64,000 nt of DNA, taken from Fundidesulfovibrio soli (GTDB lineage: Bacteria; Desulfobacterota; Desulfovibrionia; Desulfovibrionales; Desulfovibrionaceae). This document shows positions 46,812 through 54,955 of this stretch, piece after piece. The notes beneath the pieces are model-generated. The model was given only the letters and a program-made list of their open reading frames with translations. It was not told where the DNA came from and did not search any database. The translations under genes were made by a program, and so were the position numbers. The DNA lies in assembly GCF_022808695.1 (NCBI RefSeq), contig NZ_JAKZKW010000011.1:1-64000 (forward strand), given 5' to 3'. How positions within the stretch are numbered: position 1 is the first letter of the stretch; each line of letters opens with the position of its first letter.

Positions 46812-47834
46812 ATGAGCACTCTTGATTTTTCCCTAATCGTACCCTGCTACAATGAGCAGGACATGCTCCCCCTCTTTCTCCAGGAGGCTGTCCCGCAACT
46901 CGACACACAAATCGGGCGGTCGTGGGAGATCATCGTCGTCGACGACGGCAGCCAGGACAATACGGCCGCGATAGTCGCCCTGCACAATGCCAAAGACCCC
47001 CGGATCAAGGGTGTGTTCCTCAGCCGCAACTTCGGCCACCAGGCGGCGGTCAATGCCGGGCTGGCCTACGCCATCGGGGATGCCGTCGGGGTGATCGACT
47101 GCGACCTGCAGGACCCGATAGCCGTGCTCATCGAGATGTACAACGCCTGCAGCCAAGGCGTCGAAGTTTGCTACGGAATCCGCCAGAAGCGTGATGCCCC
47201 CGCCCTGCTGAGGTTCTTCTATTCCTTGTTCTACTGGCTGATGAGCAACACCTCGAACCACGCCTGGCCGCGCGACGCTGGGGATTTTTGCGTGATGTCC
47301 AGGCGGGCGCTCAACGCGATCCTGCTGCTGCCAGAGCGCTCGCGCATGCTGCGTGGGCTTCGCTCCTGGGTCGGCTTCCCGCAGAAGGGGTTCCCCTACG
47401 CTAGGCCGCGCAGGCTCTCCGGCAGGAGCAAGTACAACATCCGCAAACTTGTCGACCTCGCCCTGCTGGGCTTTGTCGGATTCTCGGACGCCCCACTGAG
47501 GCTGATCGGGGTATTCGGCTTTGCCGTCGGGCTCGTGGCCCTGCTGATCATGCTTTCCGTCGTAATCAACCGCCTTTTCCCCCATTTCACCCTGCTTGGC
47601 TACTGGGTGGGCTCCAGCCCCATGGCTGCGACGATCCTTGTGGTCTTTCTCTTCTTCATGGGCCTGCTGTTCATCTTTCTCGGCATCCTCGGCGAGTACA
47701 TCCGTGTCGTGCTGCATGAAGTCAAAGGTCGCCCCGTAGCCCTGGTTACCACGACCGTGGGAAGCCTGCCGGCCTCGAACTCAACCTCCGTCGTGTCACC
47801 CACAGAGGTCTCCAATTGTCCATGCGAGAAATAA
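46812..47834 (+). CDS. GtrB-like polyprenyl-phosphate glycosyltransferase (GT2)
   Basis: The 340-residue protein has an N-terminal GT2 domain (LIVPCYNEQD, VVDDGSQDNT, the metal-binding DCDLQDP) and two C-terminal membrane helices (about 230-260 and 275-310). This matches bactoprenol glucosyl/mannosyl transferases (GtrB, DPM1-like) that load a nucleotide sugar onto undecaprenyl phosphate on the cytoplasmic face. Such enzymes pair with a flippase (GtrA) and a Gtr transferase; no GtrA is present here. The last 13 bases overlap the methyltransferase gene. Confidence 0.9.
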   Translation: MSTLDFSLIVPCYNEQDMLPLFLQEAVPQLDTQIGRSWEIIVVDDGSQDNTAAIVALHNAKDPRIKGVFLSRNFGHQAAVNAGLAYAIGDAVGVIDCDLQDPIAVLIEMYNACSQGVEVCYGIRQKRDAPALLRFFYSLFYWLMSNTSNHAWPRDAGDFCVMSRRALNAILLLPERSRMLRGLRSWVGFPQKGFPYARPRRLSGRSKYNIRKLVDLALLGFVGFSDAPLRLIGVFGFAVGLVALLIMLSVVINRLFPHFTLLGYWVGSSPMAATILVVFLFFMGLLFIFLGILGEYIRVVLHEVKGRPVALVTTTVGSLPASNSTSVVSPTEVSNCPCEK

Positions 47835-48583
47835 TCCGACTCTCAGAGAGCATCCCCGTCAGCATGACTGAGCACTGGCATGATATCGCCAGCCTGGACC
47901 ATTTCTGGATCCGCCGCCGATTTGAAGTGCTGACCCGCCTTGTGCCTGGATTCGACCAGGCCCGGCTCCCCGTCGCCGACATCGGTTGCGGGCGGGGCCT
48001 GTTGCAGCGGCAGCTTGAAACCGCGTTCGGTCTAAGCGTCGACGGGTTCGACCTCGACGAGCAAGCACTTTCCCGGAACATCAGCACGGCCAGTCGCGTC
48101 TTTCTCTACAACATCCATGACCGTTCTGAGAAACTGTATAAGGCTTACGGCACCATCTTCCTCTTCGACGTCCTTGAGCATATTGAGGACCAACAGCATT
48201 TTCTCCAGTCAGCACTGCACCACCTCCGGCCAGGCGGACAGATGCTGGTCAACCTCCCTGCCTACAATCACCTGTTCTCGACCTATGACACCATGGCGGG
48301 CCATCTCAGGCGGTACACGCTGCCCCAGGCCGTCTCCGTGCTACAGGCCGCAGGGCTCAAGCTGCGCAAGGTGACATATTGGGGGGCCCCCTACTATCCG
48401 CTGCTGCTGGTGCGGAAGGTGATTCTCTCCCGGAAGCAATCGGAAAAGGACGTCATCGAGAAAGGGTTCGAGGTCAATACCGACACCTTGAACAAACTGC
48501 TCGGCTTGTTCGGTCGTCTGGAGCCACTGCCCCAGAAACTGTTCGGCACCTCTGTCATGGCCGTGTGCGAAAAGATGGCGTGA
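47822..48583 (+). CDS. SAM-dependent methyltransferase of the island
   Basis: About 253 residues, class I Rossmann fold: the SAM loop is VADIGCGRGLLQ, with the acidic FDLDEQ and IFLFDVLEHIED blocks. YNHLFSTYDTMAGHLRRYT is typical of sugar or lipid methyltransferases in polysaccharide clusters. The ATG at 47822 lies inside the end of the GT2 gene and has GAGG upstream, so translation is coupled; an in-frame TTG at 47816 is the alternative. The probable target is the glycan or its lipid carrier (inference). Confidence 0.83.
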   Translation: MREIIRLSESIPVSMTEHWHDIASLDHFWIRRRFEVLTRLVPGFDQARLPVADIGCGRGLLQRQLETAFGLSVDGFDLDEQALSRNISTASRVFLYNIHDRSEKLYKAYGTIFLFDVLEHIEDQQHFLQSALHHLRPGGQMLVNLPAYNHLFSTYDTMAGHLRRYTLPQAVSVLQAAGLKLRKVTYWGAPYYPLLLVRKVILSRKQSEKDVIEKGFEVNTDTLNKLLGLFGRLEPLPQKLFGTSVMAVCEKMA

Positions 48584-48674
48584 CCGACCTTTGCCACGGC
48601 TCGTGATCCCGCCAAGGCGAGCCATGCAATCCCGATCACCCTGCACCGGACCGCAAAACCTCCGCAAAAACAAA

Positions 48675-48711
48675 AAACCCCGTTTGGGACGGCTGGTCCA
48701 AAACGGGGTTT
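48675..48711. terminator. Terminator at the right end of the island / of tRNA-Ser
   Basis: An 11-bp stem AAACCCCGTTT (48675-48685) pairs with AAACGGGGTTT (48701-48711). T-rich tracts follow on both strands, strongest on the minus strand. It can end both the glycan operon and tRNA-Ser. Confidence 0.85.
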
Positions 48712-48725
48712 CTCTCTGGAAATTT

Positions 48726-48819
48726 TGGCGGAGAGGGCGGGATTTGAACCCGCGATACCGGTTTTGCCAGTATACTCCCTTAGCAGGGGAGCGCCTTCGG
48801 CCAGCTCGGCCACCTCTCC
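48726..48819 (-). tRNA. tRNA-Ser (GCU)
   Basis: The 94-nt gene has an encoded CCA. The acceptor stem GGAGAGG/CCTCTCC, long variable arm (GGGAG TATACTGGCAAAACCGGTATC) and T-arm GCGGG-TTCAAAT-CCCGC are intact. The anticodon GCT at 48784-48782 reads AGC/AGU serine codons. Its 3' end faces the island, and its last 61 bases are repeated at 43519-43579. Confidence 0.97.
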
Positions 48820-48940
48820 GCGCAAAGCGGGTTGATACATAACCCTCCCTTCCCCGTCAAGAGGGCATTTGCGCCTTTGACACCACGGCCCGCCCCGGCT
48901 ACATTTTCACATTCACTCACCATAGAAGGAGCCGTTCGCG

Positions 48941-50119
48941 ATGCATAAATTCGCGCGCATGGAGCGCCTGCCTCCCTATGTCTTCGCCGTCGTCAACGAA
49001 CTGAAGATGCAGATGCGCCGTCAGGGCGTGGACATTGTCGACCTCGGCATGGGCAACCCGGACATTCCCACCCCCAAGCACATCGTGGACAAGCTCACCG
49101 AGGCTTCCCAGAAGGGTGTGAACCACCGCTACTCGGCATCCAAGGGCATCCCGGGCCTGCGCCTGGCCATGGCCAACTGGTACCTGCGCCGCTTCGGCGT
49201 GGAGCTCGACGCCGACTCCGAGGTGGTGGTGACCATGGGCGCCAAGGAAGGCCTGGCCCACCTGGCCCTGGCCATGCTCCAGCCCGGCGACGTCGTGTTC
49301 GCCACGGACCCCGCCTATCCCATCCATCCGTACGCCTCCATCATTTCGGGCGCGGACGTCCGGCGCATTCCCTTCGGCAAGGGGCGCGACTTCTTCGAGG
49401 ACCTGCTGGCCGCCACCAAGCAGACCTGGCCCCAGCCCAAGCTGCTCATCATCAGCTACCCGCAGAACCCCACCGCCGAAGTGGTCGAACTGGAGTTCTT
49501 CGACAAGATCGTGGCCTTCTGCAAAGACCACAACATGCTCTGCATCCACGACTTCGCCTACGCCGACCTCTGCTTCGACGGCTACAAGGCCCCCTCCTTC
49601 CTGCAGGCCAAGGGCGCCAAGGACGTGGGCGTGGAGTTCTTCTCCATGTCCAAGAGCTACTCCATGGCCGGCTGGCGCGTGGGCTTCTGCTGTGGCAACA
49701 AGGAGATCGTCCAGGCCCTGACCCGCATCAAGAGCTACCTGGACTACGGCATCTTCCAGCCCATCCAGATCGCGGCCGCCGTGGCCCTCAACGGCCCGCA
49801 GGACTGCGTGACCGAAATCTGCGACATCTACCGCGACCGCCGCGACGCCCTGATCGAAGGGCTGGAGCGCGCCGGATGGATCGTCCCGCCGCCCAAGGCC
49901 ACCATGTTCGTCTGGGCCCAGATTCCCGAGGAATTCCGGCACATGGGCTCGGTGGAGTTCTCCAAGATGCTCCTCAAGGAGGGCCACGTGGCCGTCTCGC
50001 CCGGCCTTGGCTTCGGCCACTTCGGCGACGACCACGTCCGCTTCGCCCTGGTGGAGAACCGCCACCGCATCAACCAGGCCGTGCGCGGCATCAAAAAGGC
50101 CCTGTCGGGAGAATCATGA
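48941..50119 (+). CDS. Class I/II PLP aminotransferase (AlaC/LL-DAP type)
   Basis: The 392-residue enzyme has the PLP lysine in [15 protein letters not shown] and the family block [17 protein letters not shown] near the start. The pattern fits alanine/LL-diaminopimelate-type aminotransferases. It is translationally coupled (ATGA) to homoserine dehydrogenase, which suggests a role in aspartate-family or alanine metabolism. AAGGAG lies 9 nt before the ATG. The exact substrate needs assay. Confidence 0.9.
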   Translation: MHKFARMERLPPYVFAVVNELKMQMRRQGVDIVDLGMGNPDIPTPKHIVDKLTEASQKGVNHRYSASKGIPGLRLAMANWYLRRFGVELDADSEVVVTMGAKEGLAHLALAMLQPGDVVFATDPAYPIHPYASIISGADVRRIPFGKGRDFFEDLLAATKQTWPQPKLLIISYPQNPTAEVVELEFFDKIVAFCKDHNMLCIHDFAYADLCFDGYKAPSFLQAKGAKDVGVEFFSMSKSYSMAGWRVGFCCGNKEIVQALTRIKSYLDYGIFQPIQIAAAVALNGPQDCVTEICDIYRDRRDALIEGLERAGWIVPPPKATMFVWAQIPEEFRHMGSVEFSKMLLKEGHVAVSPGLGFGHFGDDHVRFALVENRHRINQAVRGIKKALSGES

Positions 50120-51420
50120 TGTCCGCCCAGCAGGTGCGCATCGGCCTCGCCGGGTTCGGCGTCGTGGGGCAGGGGCTCACGTCCATCCTCTCCGGCAGCG
50201 CCCAGTGGATCGAACGCCGCCTGGGCCGCCCGGTGGCCGTGCACGCCGTGGCCCTGCGCGACCCGCACAAGCAGCGGGCCGTGCCCATTCCCGAGGGGGC
50301 GCGCGTGGTCTTGAGCCCGCTCGAACTCGCGCAGGACCCGGACATCGACATCGTGGTCGAGCTCATGGGCGGGCTGGGCATGGCCTACGACCTCATCCGA
50401 CTGGCCCTGGCCTCGGGCAAGCACGTGGTCACCGCCAACAAGCACCTGCTGGCCGAACGCGGGGAGGAGCTCTTCGCCCTGGCCGCCCAGAAGGGCGTGG
50501 GCCTCTACTACGAGGCCAGCGTCTGCGGCGGCATCCCCATCGTGCAGACCCTCAAGGAGTCCCTGGCGGGCAACCGCATCCTGGCGGTCACCGGCATATT
50601 GAACGGCACCTCCAACTTCATCCTCTCGCGCATGTCCTCCAAGGGGCTGACCTACCAGGCCGCGCTCAAGAAGGCCCAGAGGAAAGGCTACGCGGAAGCG
50701 GACCCCACCCTGGACGTGGAAGGCTTCGACGCCGCCCACAAGCTGGTGCTGCTCATCCGGCTGGCCTACGGGCACGACTACCCGCTGCACAAGCTCCCGG
50801 TGACGGGCATCACCGGCGTGACCCCGCTGGACATCGCCTACGCCAAGGAGTTCGGCTGCCAGGTCAAGCTCATCGGACAGGCCAAGATGGTGGACGGCAA
50901 GATCATGGCCGGCGTGCATCCCATGATGCTCAGCCACTCCTACCTGCTGGCCCAGGTGCATGGCGCGTTCAACGCCGTGCGCGTGGTGGGCGACGCCGTG
51001 GGCGCGGTGATGCTCTACGGGCAGGGCGCGGGCGGGCTGCCCACCGGCAGCGCCGTGCTGGCCGACATCATGGACCTTGCCCGCGACGGCGCGGCCCCCA
51101 ACAACACCGGCTTCCCCGAAAAGATCCTCCCTCCCGCGGACATCCTGCCGCCCGAGGAGGAGTGCAGCCGCCGCTACTTCCGCTTCAACGTGGAGGACAA
51201 GCCCGGCGTGCTCGCCGCCCTGGCCCAGGCCCTGGGCGACGTGGGCATCTCCATCTACCAGGTGGTGCAGAAGGTGGACCCCTCGGCCCCCGACAGCAAT
51301 ATCGTGCCCATCGTGTTCATGACCCATCAGGCCAAGCAGCGCGACGTGGAGAAGGCCCTGGAGAGCATCCGGGCCATGCCCTTCGTCAAGGCCGAACCCG
51401 TGCACCTTCGGGTGCTGTAA
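50116..51420 (+). CDS. hom: Homoserine dehydrogenase with ACT domain
   Basis: The 434-residue enzyme reduces aspartate semialdehyde to homoserine for threonine and methionine. The N-terminal NAD(P) fold starts [12 protein letters not shown], the catalytic domain has [11 protein letters not shown] and [16 protein letters not shown], and a C-terminal ACT domain (about 350-434, [16 protein letters not shown]) gives feedback control, as in threonine-regulated enzymes. The ATG at 50116 overlaps the aminotransferase stop in ATGA. Confidence 0.96.
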   Translation: MMSAQQVRIGLAGFGVVGQGLTSILSGSAQWIERRLGRPVAVHAVALRDPHKQRAVPIPEGARVVLSPLELAQDPDIDIVVELMGGLGMAYDLIRLALASGKHVVTANKHLLAERGEELFALAAQKGVGLYYEASVCGGIPIVQTLKESLAGNRILAVTGILNGTSNFILSRMSSKGLTYQAALKKAQRKGYAEADPTLDVEGFDAAHKLVLLIRLAYGHDYPLHKLPVTGITGVTPLDIAYAKEFGCQVKLIGQAKMVDGKIMAGVHPMMLSHSYLLAQVHGAFNAVRVVGDAVGAVMLYGQGAGGLPTGSAVLADIMDLARDGAAPNNTGFPEKILPPADILPPEEECSRRYFRFNVEDKPGVLAALAQALGDVGISIYQVVQKVDPSAPDSNIVPIVFMTHQAKQRDVEKALESIRAMPFVKAEPVHLRVL

Positions 51421-51480
51421 CGCTCCGGGCGGGGGGCCTTGGCTCCCCGCCCATTCTTCACCCGCCCCGAAGGAGGCCTT

Positions 51481-52536
51481 ATGCCCAGGCCCGGACGCTG
51501 CCTCTTCGCCGTACTTCTCCTGACCCTGACGATCCTTGCCGCACCCCGCCTCTCTCTCGCCGCCGATACGCTGTCCTTCGAACCCGGCGACAGCCTCGAA
51601 ACCCTGCGCGAGAAGATCCGCCTCAACGGCTACGACTTCACCGTGGGCGAGACCTGGGTTTACGCGCTGCCCGAAGCCGCCAAGAAGAACCTGCGCACCA
51701 GGGGGGCAATCCCCTCATCCCCCCCCAAAACCCCGGCCCCGCGCCTGACCTCCCTGGACGCCGCCGCGCCCCTGGCGCTCCCGGCCTCCTTCGACTGGCG
51801 CGACAAGGGCGGCAAGAGCTACATCGGCCCGATCAGGAACCAGGGCGACTGCGGCTCGTGCTACGCCTTCGCCGCCGCGGCCACGGCCGAAGGCGCCTAC
51901 AACGTGGCCACCGGCAGGACCGGCGCCAACTGCGCCGACTTTTCCGAGCAGTTCATCGCCTTCTGCCTGGGCACCTACGGCCCCTACTCCAGCCATTTCA
52001 ACGGCTGCGACGGCGCGGACTACGACTACGCCGAACTGCTCGCCCTGACCCAGGTGGGCGTGGCCCGCGAGTCCGCCCTGCCCTACACCGGCGTGCCCCC
52101 CTCCGGCTGCGACCGCTCGGCCTACGCCGTGATCCGCTTCAAGGGCTGGGGCCGCGTGGCCTGCTCCGACATCGACGCCATCAAGGCCGCCATCATGGCC
52201 AACGGCCCGGTGGACGCGGCCGTGAACGTCACCTCGGCCTTCGACGCCTACAATGGCGGCGTCTACCAGGACGACCAGGCCGGCTGCCCCGGCTACGACT
52301 GCGCCTACACCACCACCAACCACGCCATCACCCTGGTGGGTTGGAACGACAACGGCGACGCCGCCAACAACGGCTACTGGATCCTGCGCAACAGCTGGGG
52401 CACCAGCTGGGGGGAGCAGGGCTACATGCGCATCAAGTACGGCTCGGCCCGCGTCTCCTGCTCGGTGGCCTACCTGACCTACCCGCGCCAGACGGGCGAC
52501 CGCCTGAACGGGGCGCTCAAGCTGCTGCTGCAGTAG
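51481..52536 (+). CDS. Secreted papain-like (C1A) cysteine protease
   Basis: The 351-residue protein has a signal peptide (about 1-27) and a short pro-region (about 28-95) before the C1A domain. Catalytic residues are Gln121 and Cys127 (NQGDCGSCYAF), His281 (NHAITLVGW) and Asn304 (NSWGTSWGEQGYM). Several extra Cys pairs suggest disulfides. Papain-type proteases are much commoner in eukaryotes. AAGGAGG lies 5 nt before the ATG. It follows homoserine dehydrogenase but a 60-bp gap and different role suggest its own unit. Confidence 0.92.
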   Translation: MPRPGRCLFAVLLLTLTILAAPRLSLAADTLSFEPGDSLETLREKIRLNGYDFTVGETWVYALPEAAKKNLRTRGAIPSSPPKTPAPRLTSLDAAAPLALPASFDWRDKGGKSYIGPIRNQGDCGSCYAFAAAATAEGAYNVATGRTGANCADFSEQFIAFCLGTYGPYSSHFNGCDGADYDYAELLALTQVGVARESALPYTGVPPSGCDRSAYAVIRFKGWGRVACSDIDAIKAAIMANGPVDAAVNVTSAFDAYNGGVYQDDQAGCPGYDCAYTTTNHAITLVGWNDNGDAANNGYWILRNSWGTSWGEQGYMRIKYGSARVSCSVAYLTYPRQTGDRLNGALKLLLQ

Positions 52537-52557
52537 CCTCACCCGCGAACGGACATG

Positions 52558-52590
52558 AAAAGGCCGCGACGGGCAACCGTCGCGGCTTTT
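52558..52590 (+). terminator. Terminator of the cysteine protease gene
   Basis: GCCGCGACGG (52563-52572) pairs with CCGTCGCGGC (52577-52586) over a GCAA loop, followed by TTTTG. A matching A-run on the left makes it potentially bidirectional. Confidence 0.9.
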
Positions 52591-52617
52591 GTTAAAGGGA
52601 AGATGTGGAGGAAGACG

Positions 52618-52670
52618 CCTCCGGCGGGCAAAGGGCCTTCAGCCCTCTGCACTCCCTTTCCGCTTCGCAC
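52618..52670 (-). repeat. Dispersed intergenic repeat, copy F
   Basis: On the minus strand: GCGAAGCG, GGGAGTGCAGAGGG, CTGAAGGCCC, then GCCGGAGGCG. It is immediately followed by the long inverted repeat. Confidence 0.55.
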
Positions 52671-52710
52671 TCACTGCTGTGACACTGGTTCTAGCGCGCT
52701 AAGAAGCGCT

Positions 52711-52799
52711 GTCTCCGGGTGTGGCCTCCTGGCGCGCAGCCGATAGATGTTCTTCAAATACATCTTTCGGCTGCGCGCCAGGAGGCCACACCCGGAGAC
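52711..52799. repeat. 40-bp-arm inverted repeat
   Basis: Positions 52711-52750 and 52760-52799 are reverse complements over 40 bases with one mismatch, around a 9-nt AT-rich loop. No coding function or transposase is adjacent. It is far longer than a terminator stem and has no T-tract. A palindromic mobile element (REP/MITE type) or a folded RNA is possible. Confidence 0.85.
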
Positions 52800-52896
52800 T
52801 CCAATCACAACAGGAACGCCCTCCCCCAACAGATGTGTCGTACCCCCACGACCCATATGGGATTCCAAAGGGAGTTCCTCCCTCCCCGCCTTTGCG

Positions 52897-54015
52897 CTAC
52901 GACCTCCTGGTCCGCACGGCGTAGCCGTATTGCGTGGGCCATTTGGCCTCGCCGCCCAGCGCCTGGGCCGCGTTGAGCGCGAAGTAGGGCTCGCGCAGCA
53001 TCTGGCGGCCCAGCATCACCATGTCCGCCTGGCCCGAGGACACGATGGCCTCGGCCTGGGCCGGGTCGGTGATCATGCCCACCGCGCTCACGGGCATGTC
53101 CGCCCTCTTGCGCACGGCCTCGGCGAAGGGCACCTGGTACCCCGGCCCCACGGGGATCTTGGCGTGGGGCACGAGCCCGCCTGAGGTGATGTCCATCAGG
53201 TCCACGCCGACGCCCTTGAGCTCCTTGGCCAGGGCCACGGTCTGCTCCAGGTCCCATCCGCCGTCCACCCAGTCCGTGGCGGAGACGCGCACGAAGAGCG
53301 GCATGGATTCGGGCAGGGTCTCGCGCACGGCCTGGGCCGTCTCCAGGGTCAGGCGCATGCGGTTCTCCAGCGTGCCGCCGTAGGCGTCGTCGCGCTTGTT
53401 GGAGAGAGGGGAGAGGAATTGGTGCAACAGGTAGCCGTGGGCCGCGTGCAGCTCCACCACATCGAACCCCGCGGCCACGGAGCGGCGGGCGGCCGCCACG
53501 AAGGCGGCCTTGATCTCGGCGATGGAGTCAACGTCCAGCGCTCGGGGTGCGGGCTCGCCTTCGGAGAAGGGGATGGCGCTCGGGGCCACGATCTCCCAGC
53601 CGTCCTCGGCCTCGGGGGCCACGCGCGCCCCGCCCAGCCAGGGCGGCAGACAGCTAGCCTTGCGCCCGGCGTGGGCCAGCTGCATGCCCGAGACCGCGCC
53701 CATGCGCCGCAGGAACGCGGTGACGCGCGCCAGGGGTTCGATGTGTGCTTCGGTCCATATGCCCAGATCGGTCGAGGAGATGCGGCCCCGGGCCGTGACG
53801 GCCGTGGCCTCGGCGAAGACCAGGCCCGCCCCGCCCACGGCCCGGCTGCCCAGGTGAACCAGGTGCCAGTCGTCCGCGAAGCCGTCCTGCGCGCAGTACT
53901 GGCACATGGGGGAAACGACGATGCGGCTGGGGATGGTCACGCCGCGTAGGGTCAAGGGCCGCAGCAGTTCCGCCGTGGCCTGACCCGTTGTATTTGGAGT
54001 GGAATCAGCGTTCAT
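52897..54015 (-). CDS. Old yellow enzyme-type NADH:flavin oxidoreductase (YqjM-like)
   Basis: The 372-residue FMN TIM-barrel enzyme reduces activated C=C bonds. YqjM-type features include SPMCQYCAQDGFADDWHLVHLG near the N-terminus with the redox-tuning Cys, the catalytic HAAHGYLLHQFLSPLSN pair of His, and the FMN-phosphate region SGQADMVMLGRQMLREPYF. The ATG at 54015 has AAGGAGG upstream; a longer in-frame start gives an unlikely N-terminus. Monocistronic. Confidence 0.93.
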   Translation of the reverse strand: MNADSTPNTTGQATAELLRPLTLRGVTIPSRIVVSPMCQYCAQDGFADDWHLVHLGSRAVGGAGLVFAEATAVTARGRISSTDLGIWTEAHIEPLARVTAFLRRMGAVSGMQLAHAGRKASCLPPWLGGARVAPEAEDGWEIVAPSAIPFSEGEPAPRALDVDSIAEIKAAFVAAARRSVAAGFDVVELHAAHGYLLHQFLSPLSNKRDDAYGGTLENRMRLTLETAQAVRETLPESMPLFVRVSATDWVDGGWDLEQTVALAKELKGVGVDLMDITSGGLVPHAKIPVGPGYQVPFAEAVRKRADMPVSAVGMITDPAQAEAIVSSGQADMVMLGRQMLREPYFALNAAQALGGEAKWPTQYGYAVRTRRS

Positions 54016-54135
54016 GGGATGCCTCCTTGCGATGCCCCGCCTGCTGAGGCGGAGCTTATCAGCCGTATGGCCCATAGCGGGCGCTATGGCAACCCGATGG
54101 GACGCGAGACTCCTGACTTGCGAGGGGCGGCAAAA

Positions 54136-54161
54136 GAAAAAGGCCGCCCGGAGGCGGCCTT
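54136..54161 (-). terminator. Terminator of the TauE exporter operon
   Basis: AAGGCCGCC (54140-54148) pairs with GGCGGCCTT (54153-54161); on the minus strand TTTTTCTTTTG follows. Confidence 0.88.
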
Positions 54162-54184
54162 CCCAAGACTGGGCGTAGGGGGGG

Positions 54185-54952
54185 CTAGCCCTTCTTCTTG
54201 GATTTCTTCATCGACATGCCCACACCTTCGAACATGAAGAAGATGCTGTAGCCGTACCACATGGTGTAGACCACGTAGAAGGCCAGCAGGAAGGCCAGCA
54301 GGAACACGTTCTTGGAGACGGGCTCGCCCACCACGCCGTAGAAGTTGTAGGCGGGCTCCAGGCCCTTCTTCATGGCGGTGTCCAGGGCCTTGGCCTCGGC
54401 GACCTTTCCTTCCTTCTGCAGGGGCTTGATCATCGCGCTGAAGCCCTTCCACAGGGCCTTGATCTGCTTGCGCTCGGCGACGTTCTCGGGCTTCTCGGCA
54501 TCGGCGCCGACCACCGAGAACACCTTCAGGGCGCGGTCGGAACTGGCCGTCAGCAGGACGCCCATGTCCGCCTTGACGGTGATCACGTTGTCCTTCACTT
54601 CCACCTGCGCGCCCATGGCCTGGAGGGCCTTGGCCGATTCCTGGGCGTCCTTGTTGGCCTTGTCCTGGGCCTTGGCGGGGTCGGGCTCGTCCTTGATGTC
54701 GGGCTTGGGCATGGTGGCGGCCACCATGATCTGCTTGCCCTTCTGCTTCTCGGCGGAAGCCTTCACCTGGTCGGAGTAATCGGAGGAGTTCTTGGAGAGC
54801 TTGTTGAAGAACTCGTCCGCGAATTCAAGACCGGTCTGCTTGTTGCCGTTCTGGTCCTTGAACACGGGGGACATGATCAGCATGAACACAGCGCAGAAGC
54901 TGATCATCAGAATCATGCCCTTGCTGAACGCACCTTTATTGACAATGATCAT
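54185..54952 (-). CDS. Membrane protein paired with TauE-family exporter, unknown function
   Basis: The 255-residue protein has an N-terminal helix (about 10-30) and a C-terminal helix (about 215-240). They enclose a periplasmic, Lys/Glu-rich helical region with a beta-rich segment (QVEVKDNVITVKADMGVLL). It ends in a basic MKKSKKKG tail. No family is recognised. Only 3 bp separate it from the TauE gene, so the two are an operon and probably a complex. Confidence 0.7.
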   Translation of the reverse strand: MIIVNKGAFSKGMILMISFCAVFMLIMSPVFKDQNGNKQTGLEFADEFFNKLSKNSSDYSDQVKASAEKQKGKQIMVAATMPKPDIKDEPDPAKAQDKANKDAQESAKALQAMGAQVEVKDNVITVKADMGVLLTASSDRALKVFSVVGADAEKPENVAERKQIKALWKGFSAMIKPLQKEGKVAEAKALDTAMKKGLEPAYNFYGVVGEPVSKNVFLLAFLLAFYVVYTMWYGYSIFFMFEGVGMSMKKSKKKG

Positions 54953-54955
54953 TGG

